The translations under genes were made by a program, and so were the position numbers. DNA of 57,550 nt from Chryseobacterium gleum (GTDB lineage: Bacteria > Bacteroidota > Bacteroidia > Flavobacteriales > Schleiferiaceae). Shown one piece after another: positions 51,532 to 57,550 of the stretch. The stretch's first letter is position 1. Each line of letters opens with the position of its first letter. The notes below the pieces were generated by a model that did no database searches, was not told where the DNA came from, and saw only the letters and a program-made list of their open reading frames with translations. The stretch is from positions 1 to 57,550 of the forward strand of contig CAMCXO010000015.1 in assembly GCA_945883565.1 (NCBI GenBank). The letters run 5' to 3'.

Positions 51532-53724
51532 TCAACGAATAATGGTAACTGAGCCCTTTTCGGAATGGATTCGCCAATCGGGTAAACGAAGAAATATTTG
51601 GTAATAGTAAACCCCATTCGGCACCGCTTGTCCGTTGTATGTTCCGTCCCACCATTCGCTAAAATTATCTGTTTCAAAAACCATTTGACCCCAACGGTTA
51701 TAGATTTGAAGATGGTAGGAGTCGAATCCACCACCGCGAATAATAAATTGGTCGTTTAGTCCATCTGCATCTGGCGTAAAGGCATTAGGGATGAATAAAT
51801 CGAATTCTTGTTTGGCTTCAATTGTTCTTTCGGTTATGTCGAAACAGCCATTGTCGTCGGAAATGGTTAAACGCACGGTGTAAGTACCTGGTCGACTGTA
51901 GCTATGACGAGGCTGTGAAGACGTAGAAGTGTCCCCATCTCCAAAATTCCAAAAATATTGACTTGCGTTTTGGCTGAAATTGTTGAATCTGAAACCAAGT
52001 TGAATGGCAGGATCTTCTAATGGATTGAAAGAAGCTACCAATGGGGGGAATACTTCTCCCCAGATGGTATCGTTAATTACTTCGCCACAAGCATCTATAA
52101 CCCTAAACGGGTAAGCTGTGGTTTCTGTGGGCAAAAAGCGCCTTACTGTGTCTGATCGGCCATCCCACCAAAGGATTTGAACAGGCGCTATACCCCCGGT
52201 ATGGCGAATTAAAGCGCTTACAGAATCGCCTAAACAAACCGACATTCCTCTGCTGAAAACCGAAAGAGGGTCGGCCTGACGCACATAAATAGTTAAACTA
52301 TCGGTGGTACTATCGGCTGCACATTCATCCCATGTGTGATAATAGTAAGTGGTTGTTTGATGCACGGTATCCCAACGATAAGGATTTAGACTTCCATTGT
52401 CCCAAGCCGAGAATCGTTGGCCATCGCCTCCACTTGAACCCGCAAAAAGTTGAATAGGCAAGCCCGAACAATCAACCGTGTCGGTACCTTGTTGCAGGTT
52501 AATGAAGGCTGTCATGGGCTGTCGATCGCGCACCCTAAAAATTATAGATTGAGGTTGGTAAGTAAAACAAGGCGTTACTACTAATTGGGTATTAATAATT
52601 AGGGATTCGGTTCCTTCTGCTATGCCGTCGTCATAAAAGTGAATACCCACTGAATCGCTTCGAACACCGGATGGCAAATGGATGGAGTCGGAGAAATAGG
52701 CATAATCGATACCTTCCACAGCACTTCCGGCTTTTGAAAAGTGAACCGTTAAGGCTTCATTAATATTTCCTGCTTTTTCGACCACAAAATAATTGGCATT
52801 ACAGCCCTCAACCGAAACCGAGTCGGTGAAAGAATTGTTGTGATTGGTAGAAGACCGAAACTGTATGCTTGGGGTTCTGAAGCTTTTGGCCTTTATGAGG
52901 GCAAAAGAGTGAAGCGCATTGTCTGAAACATCGGCCACAGCCAGTTTAATGTGGTATAAATTTCCGCAAACTACTTGAGCTTTGGCCCTTAAAGGAATGG
53001 TATAACCTGTTGCATTAATATTTGTTGCACTGTTGTTGCCAACATAAAAGGCATTGCTTATGGCATAATTGGGATTTGCGGTTAAACAATTGGCAGCCGG
53101 ATATCCGCCTGATGGAAAGCCTTGGTTTAAAGTGTTTACTGCGACCGGTACCGGTGGATTGGTGTTGGGAACTTGGGCAATGTTTACAGTTCTGGAAGCT
53201 GCAACGCCGTTTATTCCGGCGCCGGTTAAAAAGAATCCAAAAGGGTCGTTAAAACCGGAGCAGGTGTACCCTTGATATTCGTAAGATGCAAAAATGTATT
53301 CGAAAGAAAGGGAGTCGCCCGTGGCTACAAAGTCGAATTCGATAAAAGCGCCATCATTTATGTTTGAATTTGTTGACCCGATGGCATTTAACATACTGTT
53401 GAGGTCGGCATCGGGCGTTGGACCGAAGGCTGTAGAAAAATTTGCTCCGGGCATAGCATCTACTGCATTTCCTGATATCAGTACAATGCCTGAATCGATG
53501 CCTAATCCAAACGAGTTCCCATTAAAAAACAGGCCAATTTGGGTAGAATTGGGCGGTGCAGGAAATGCGGGTAGAAAAGGAACCCCGGGACCTAAGAGCA
53601 CACTTTGAACCAAAGTTTGTGGATTGTTGTAAGGGGCAGCATTCGATACCACAATTTGAGCCGAGGTTTCAAACGAGAGCCAAACAAATAAGAAAGTCAG
53701 TAAGAAACTTGATATGCATCTCAT
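51532..53724 (-). CDS. Choice-of-anchor L / PKD protein with T9SS type B C-terminus
   Basis: 730 residues. Signal MRCISSFLLTFLFVWLSFETSAQ. Residues about 25-290 are a choice-of-anchor L domain (NNPQTLVQSVLLGPGV, IDSGIVLISGNAVDAMPG, FIFASYEYQGYT-like). Then Calx-beta-like strands, a PKD domain (YFWNFGDGDTSTSSQPRHSY, GTYTVRLTI) near 560-640, and the T9SS type B domain FIPNAFTPDADGLNDQF with QIYNRWGQMVFET and VPNGVYYYQIFLRL. It is a large secreted adhesion-type protein. A near-consensus -7 box (TATATTTA) lies only 8 nt before the start. Confidence 0.92.
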   Translation of the reverse strand: MRCISSFLLTFLFVWLSFETSAQIVVSNAAPYNNPQTLVQSVLLGPGVPFLPAFPAPPNSTQIGLFFNGNSFGLGIDSGIVLISGNAVDAMPGANFSTAFGPTPDADLNSMLNAIGSTNSNINDGAFIEFDFVATGDSLSFEYIFASYEYQGYTCSGFNDPFGFFLTGAGINGVAASRTVNIAQVPNTNPPVPVAVNTLNQGFPSGGYPAANCLTANPNYAISNAFYVGNNSATNINATGYTIPLRAKAQVVCGNLYHIKLAVADVSDNALHSFALIKAKSFRTPSIQFRSSTNHNNSFTDSVSVEGCNANYFVVEKAGNINEALTVHFSKAGSAVEGIDYAYFSDSIHLPSGVRSDSVGIHFYDDGIAEGTESLIINTQLVVTPCFTYQPQSIIFRVRDRQPMTAFINLQQGTDTVDCSGLPIQLFAGSSGGDGQRFSAWDNGSLNPYRWDTVHQTTTYYYHTWDECAADSTTDSLTIYVRQADPLSVFSRGMSVCLGDSVSALIRHTGGIAPVQILWWDGRSDTVRRFLPTETTAYPFRVIDACGEVINDTIWGEVFPPLVASFNPLEDPAIQLGFRFNNFSQNASQYFWNFGDGDTSTSSQPRHSYSRPGTYTVRLTISDDNGCFDITERTIEAKQEFDLFIPNAFTPDADGLNDQFIIRGGGFDSYHLQIYNRWGQMVFETDNFSEWWDGTYNGQAVPNGVYYYQIFLRLPDWRIHSEKGSVTIIR

Positions 53725-53802
53725 AGAAGCGTAAATATAGAGTAAGCGCGATGATTTCAGTGAACAGATTGAACTTAAAACGCGTTTGGTTGAGTGAAGG
53801 AA

Positions 53803-53832
53803 TTGGTAATGCGTCTTGACCCAGTATATTTG
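53803..53832 (+). promoter_or_regulatory. Bacteroidota-type promoter for the M20 peptidase gene
   Basis: TTG at 53803-53805 and an exact -7 box TATATTTG at 53825-53832 are separated by 19 nt, matching the TTG-N(17-23)-TAnnTTTG layout. The box ends 18 nt before the ATG, giving a short leader. Confidence 0.6.
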
Positions 53833-53850
53833 TACTAAATCCTTTGATTT

Positions 53851-55242
53851 ATGAGCCCCAAGAACTACTTAGAAACGAATAGAGAGCGTTTCCTGAATGA
53901 ACTTTTGGAATTATTGAAAATTCCATCGGTGAGTGCCGATAAATCGTACGCTCAAGATGTTTTGAATACCGCAGAGGCTGTGGCAGTTAGATTGAAAGAA
54001 GCCGGGGCTCAACAAGTAGAAGTATGTCCGACGCCCGGTTATCCGGTTGTATATGGCGAGTATTTTGTGGCCTCCGAGCTCCCTACTGTTTTGGTTTATG
54101 GCCATTACGATGTTCAGCCAGCAGACCCTTTAGAGCTGTGGGAAAGTGGTCCGTTTGAGCCTGTTATAAAAACCACACCCATACATCCTGAAGGGGCCAT
54201 TTTTGCACGTGGGGCTTGCGACGATAAAGGTCAAATGTTTATGCATATAAAGGCATTTGAATGTATGCTAAGAACCACTGGATTGCCTTGCAATGTGAAG
54301 TTTATGATTGAAGGAGAAGAGGAGGTTGGCAGTGCCCATTTGGCATGGTATCTGGAGCGCAACCAAGAGAAATTAGCCTGCGACGTTATTCTTATTTCCG
54401 ATACGGGCATGATTGCCAATCAAGTACCGAGCATTACAACCGGGCTAAGAGGGTTAAGTTATGTAGAAGTTGAAGTAACCGGGCCAAACAGAGATTTACA
54501 TTCTGGTTTGTATGGAGGGGCAGTTGCAAATCCAATCAATGTTCTTACTCGTATGATTGCTGGGTTGCACGATGAAAATCTTCACATAACCATACTAGGG
54601 TTTTACGATGATGTTGAAGAACTGAGTGCAGAAGAGCGGGCTGAAATGGCTCGTGCGCCTTTTTCGCAGAACGACTATAACCAAGCGCTTGATTTAGGTA
54701 AAGAAGAAGGAGAAATGGGATTTACCACTTTAGAGCGGACCAGTATTAGACCAACTTTAGATGTAAATGGTATATGGGGGGGGTATACTGGAGAGGGTGC
54801 GAAAACGGTAATAGCTTCCAAGGCATTTGCTAAAATTTCTATGCGTTTGGTTCCAAACCAAGATCCAGAAAAAATAACCCTTTTGTTTAAGAATCATTTT
54901 GAAAGTATTGCTCCTAAATCAGTTAAGGTAAAAGTAAGTCCACACCATGGCGGAAAGGCCTACGTTTCGCCTACCAATACACCTGCTTACAAAGCGGCAA
55001 GTATGGCAATGGAAACCACTTTTGGTGTTAAACCTATTCCTCAAAGAAGTGGAGGAAGTATTCCAATTGTGGCACTATTTGAAGAGAAGCTAAAAGCCAA
55101 GTCTATTTTACTGGGTTTTGGTTTGGATTCTGACGCGATTCATTCTCCAAACGAGCATTTTGGTATTTTTAATTATTTTAAGGGAATAGAAACCATACCG
55201 TATTTCTATCAGTACTACGCAGAACTTATGAAGACGGAATAA
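53851..55242 (+). CDS. M20 family dipeptidase/carboxypeptidase
   Basis: 463 residues, no signal peptide. The M20 zinc and catalytic residues are visible: LVYGHYDVQPADP (His, Asp), FARGACDDKGQMF (bridging Asp), MIEGEEEVGSAHLAWYL (Glu-Glu), RDLHSGLYGGAVANP and the C-terminal HSPNEHFGI with His. The long middle lid is typical of the dipeptidase subgroup (CNDP/PepV-like). It is likely a cytoplasmic peptidase for di- or tripeptides. It converges with trmD with a 6-nt gap. Confidence 0.95.
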   Translation: MSPKNYLETNRERFLNELLELLKIPSVSADKSYAQDVLNTAEAVAVRLKEAGAQQVEVCPTPGYPVVYGEYFVASELPTVLVYGHYDVQPADPLELWESGPFEPVIKTTPIHPEGAIFARGACDDKGQMFMHIKAFECMLRTTGLPCNVKFMIEGEEEVGSAHLAWYLERNQEKLACDVILISDTGMIANQVPSITTGLRGLSYVEVEVTGPNRDLHSGLYGGAVANPINVLTRMIAGLHDENLHITILGFYDDVEELSAEERAEMARAPFSQNDYNQALDLGKEEGEMGFTTLERTSIRPTLDVNGIWGGYTGEGAKTVIASKAFAKISMRLVPNQDPEKITLLFKNHFESIAPKSVKVKVSPHHGGKAYVSPTNTPAYKAASMAMETTFGVKPIPQRSGGSIPIVALFEEKLKAKSILLGFGLDSDAIHSPNEHFGIFNYFKGIETIPYFYQYYAELMKTE

Positions 55243-55248
55243 GCGACC

Positions 55249-55923
55249 TCATTCAAGTAAATCGGGGCGCAAATTTTTTGTGCGCTCCAAGGCTTGATGT
55301 TGCCGCCACGCTTCAATTTTGGCAAAATCGCCTGAAAGCAGTACATCGGGTACTTTCAAACCTCTGAATTCTGATGGTCGCGTATAGACCGGAGGCGCGA
55401 GCAAATCGTCTTGAAAGGAATCGCTTAATGCTGAGGTTTCGTCGCTTAAAACCCCTGGAATTAAACGGATGATGGCATCGGCCACCACGGCTGCGGCCAA
55501 TTCGCCACCGGATAAGACATAATCGCCAATCGAAATTTCGCTGGTGATAAAATGTTCACGAATGCGGTGATCGATGCCTTTATAATGGCCACAAAGTATG
55601 ATTATGTTTTTTTGAAGAGAAAGTCGGTTGGCTTCTTTTTGATTGAAACGCTTTCCATCAGGCGTCATAAAAATGATTTCATCATATTGACGCTCTGAGG
55701 TGAGCATTTCAATGCAGGCCACTATAGGTTCTATGCGCATAACCATTCCGGCGCCTCCACCAAAAGCATAATCATCGAGTTGACGGTTCTTTCCCAACCC
55801 AAACTCTCTTAGATCGTGCACAATAATTTCAGCTAGGCCAGCTTGAATTGCGCGTTTTAGTATACTCACTTCGAAAGGACTTTTTAATAAATCCGGGAGA
55901 AGAGTGAGTATGTCTATGCGCAT
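55249..55923 (-). CDS. trmD: tRNA (guanine37-N1)-methyltransferase
   Basis: 224 residues. TrmD methylates G37 of tRNAs to prevent frameshifting. SPOUT-knot motifs are present: [57 protein letters not shown] and [21 protein letters not shown], then a C-terminal [23 protein letters not shown]. The usual rimM/rplS neighbours are absent; it follows the DUF5777 gene by 45 nt on the same strand. Confidence 0.97.
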   Translation of the reverse strand: MRIDILTLLPDLLKSPFEVSILKRAIQAGLAEIIVHDLREFGLGKNRQLDDYAFGGGAGMVMRIEPIVACIEMLTSERQYDEIIFMTPDGKRFNQKEANRLSLQKNIIILCGHYKGIDHRIREHFITSEISIGDYVLSGGELAAAVVADAIIRLIPGVLSDETSALSDSFQDDLLAPPVYTRPSEFRGLKVPDVLLSGDFAKIEAWRQHQALERTKNLRPDLLE

Positions 55924-55968
55924 AATTATTTTCTTTTAGAAGAATTTCGACTTTTTTCGATGACAAAA

Positions 55969-56880
55969 TTACCACGTGGCTTCTGGCATTTTAGGCTTTA
56001 CCAAGGTGAAAACGCGGCTAATATTAAAGCCAAAAAACACGTCACCCTCTAACCATTTGCCAGTTGTTCTGGCCATAAAGTGAGGGTCGGCGACGGCTCG
56101 TGAGTTGCTGAAGAAAAGTTGAAAAACATGGCCTCCGGTTTCTATATCGAAACCTAGAGACAATGCGTTCTCATAAGGAATGTCTTCGCCATTTTCTTCT
56201 CTAAAATTTCGGTTTATTTGAGGGAAATATTCAGCATTAATGCTTACTCTTTTGGTGAGCTTATAGCGGCCTGACAAACCCAAAGTGAAAATGGTATTGT
56301 CTTGACGACGCAAATCAACCACATTGAAGTGAACCCAAGAAGGGGTTAAAGCCAATGAGACTGATTCGTTGAATTTTTTAGTGAAAATCCACTGAAAGGC
56401 ATATGAAAATCGTTCAGATTCGTTGTGGGGCAAATTATCGTTCCATTTTTGGGTTTCGATAAATGAGGCCGCGTAGGCCGTGAGCCCAAAAGGAAAACCA
56501 TTTTCTTCTTGTTTGAGCAACCTGTATTTCACAAAACCGTCGTAGGTTTTTAGGAGTGTGCTTCTACCGAACCCAATATTGAGTCGGTCGTTTATTCCAT
56601 AATCTAGTCCTATTCTAACATTGGCATTATCTAACCCAAAAAAATTATAGAAGAAGTCATCGGAGAATGCGCCAAAGCGGTGAAGAATCATGAATTGAAG
56701 AACGCCTTTTCCCGGGGTTTCGTTGCTTTGACCATTTACAATTCGGGTTCCTTTAAATGTGGCCGTGGTATAGGTTTTACTTTTGGTTTCGGGCTCTTTT
56801 AACAAATCTAAAATATATGATTGGCCGAAAAGAAAAGGGCCGGTAAAAACCAGCCCTAAGTATAGAAATAAAGACCTCAT
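55969..56880 (-). CDS. DUF5777-type outer-membrane beta-barrel protein
   Basis: 303 residues with signal MRSLFLYLGLVFTGPFLFGQ. Many alternating beta strands with aromatic ends (ILHRFGAFSDDFFYNFFGLDNANVRI region, LNIGFGRSTLL, VSLALTPSWVHF, VFQLFFSNSRAV, GDVFFGFNISRVF) fit the DUF5777 barrel family. DUF5777 proteins usually lie beside YceI proteins in Bacteroidota, as here with 4-nt overlap. Function unknown; surface transport or lipid binding are guesses. Confidence 0.85.
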   Translation of the reverse strand: MRSLFLYLGLVFTGPFLFGQSYILDLLKEPETKSKTYTTATFKGTRIVNGQSNETPGKGVLQFMILHRFGAFSDDFFYNFFGLDNANVRIGLDYGINDRLNIGFGRSTLLKTYDGFVKYRLLKQEENGFPFGLTAYAASFIETQKWNDNLPHNESERFSYAFQWIFTKKFNESVSLALTPSWVHFNVVDLRRQDNTIFTLGLSGRYKLTKRVSINAEYFPQINRNFREENGEDIPYENALSLGFDIETGGHVFQLFFSNSRAVADPHFMARTTGKWLEGDVFFGFNISRVFTLVKPKMPEATW

Positions 56881-57425
56881 GGTTTGGCTTCGTATTGAGC
56901 CTTAAGACTCACCTCAATTTTCTCGGCAATTTTATTGCGAACGGCACCAGGGATTGCAATGTTAAAGTCGGCAGGTGAAACAAAGAATTTACTTTCTATG
57001 CGAAACTTGCCATCGACTTTAGAAACGGTAACTGCCTCCGTAATTTCTTTATCAACGCCATGAATATTAAGTATGCCTTTGGCTTTTAGAGTCATTGGTT
57101 GATTACCGATGGTGCTCAAAACTTCGGGATTAAGTATTTGACCTTTGAAGGTGGCATTTGGGAATTTATTGCTTTCCATGTAATTCTCGTTGAAGTGTTC
57201 TTGCATTAAAGCTTTTTCAAATTTGAAAGCTTTAATTGGGACTTGAAAAGCCAAGCTGCCTTTTTCAATATCTAAAATGCTTGACACTTGATTGTTAACA
57301 GCTTCGATGTCTTCGACCGGCGTACTCGAAAAAAAACGAATGTACGCATCGCGTGTGATGTAAGTTGATTGGGCAAAAAGAAGGCCACTCATGGTTAATC
57401 CGAGAAGGCTTAGAAGGGTTTTCAT
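56877..57425 (-). CDS. YceI family secreted protein
   Basis: 182 residues. The signal MKTLLSLLGLTMSGLLFAQ is followed by the YceI lipocalin-like barrel: AYIRFFSSTPVEDIEAVNNQ, GSLAFQVPIKAFKFEKALMQ, ESNKFPNATFKGQI, ILNIHGVDKEITEAV. YceI proteins bind isoprenoid or fatty-acid-like ligands in the periplasm. It is the first gene of a YceI-DUF5777-(trmD) run. A weak -7-like box (TAACTTCG) lies 20-27 nt upstream on this strand. Confidence 0.93.
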   Translation of the reverse strand: MKTLLSLLGLTMSGLLFAQSTYITRDAYIRFFSSTPVEDIEAVNNQVSSILDIEKGSLAFQVPIKAFKFEKALMQEHFNENYMESNKFPNATFKGQILNPEVLSTIGNQPMTLKAKGILNIHGVDKEITEAVTVSKVDGKFRIESKFFVSPADFNIAIPGAVRNKIAEKIEVSLKAQYEAKP

Positions 57426-57550
57426 TGATTTTGTGTTTGAATTACGAAGTTACAACAATGAGGCCAAAAAATGGGGTTGGTTTTGATTTGGGTTTAGAAA
57501 CTTAGATTTTAGTTGGGGGTTGGTTTAGTTTTTGTATTTGGGTTGATTTT

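Overview
The window reads as a chromosomal segment of a Bacteroidota bacterium, most likely of the order Flavobacteriales. Three secreted proteins end in type IX secretion (T9SS) sorting domains: one type A and two type B (gliding-motility CHU_C). Several families found mainly in this phylum are present (GWxTD, DUF4290, DUF5777, GYDIA-type GHMP kinase). Promoters show the TAnnTTTG -7 box rather than a sigma70 -10 box. A class II HMG-CoA reductase beside a GHMP kinase points to the mevalonate route, which in this phylum is typical of Flavobacteriales. No rRNA, tRNA or CRISPR array was found.

Layout. 1-1.8 kb: the C-terminal end of an RHS polymorphic-toxin-like protein, cut by an in-frame stop codon, a small membrane protein that may be its immunity partner, an IS3-like remnant and two tandem 103-bp repeats. 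1.8-11 kb: housekeeping genes (carB, rpmH, an SDR/ACP-phosphodiesterase pair, and a miaA-lpxK-gatB-thioredoxin-like operon). 11.1-14.2 kb: a Wzc-like polysaccharide co-polymerase/tyrosine kinase with a 15x Gly-Tyr tail, and a small DUF308-like membrane protein. 14.3-21.0 kb: a tight six-gene operon (PqqD-like, ATP-grasp, fold-type III PLP decarboxylase, urea-transporter/M23 peptidase fusion, outer-membrane barrel with TPR-like N-terminus, TPR protein). 21-24.4 kb: a 0.9-kb gap and a 14-repeat Delta-60 propeller protein with a T9SS tail. 24.4-27 kb: an AlkC/AlkD-like protein, an LCIB-type carbonic anhydrase homologue and two copies of an intergenic element. 27-46 kb: glycosyltransferases, ruvC, an OlsF-like fusion, a lamin-tail/SdiA-regulated/porin set, mpl, a GT2-LpxL-GWxTD operon, ALDH, MFS, murA-DUF4290-UvrD. 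46-57.5 kb: T9SS type B proteins, the mevalonate pair, an Ntn hydrolase, an M20 peptidase, trmD, and a DUF5777/YceI pair.

The best candidate for an undescribed system is the six-gene operon at 14,329-21,031. Four of its five gene junctions overlap and the fifth is a 14-nt gap, so the six products are probably made together. It combines a RiPP-type recognition domain (PqqD) and an ATP-grasp ligase with an amino-acid decarboxylase, an inner-membrane channel fused to a periplasmic peptidase, and an outer-membrane barrel. That suggests a cytoplasm-to-surface pathway built around a small amino-acid or peptide-derived product. Its chemistry cannot be read from sequence alone. Secondary highlights are the interrupted RHS toxin, the recurring intergenic element, the MurA with Asp at the Cys115 position, and the lamin-tail/SdiA-regulated/porin cluster.
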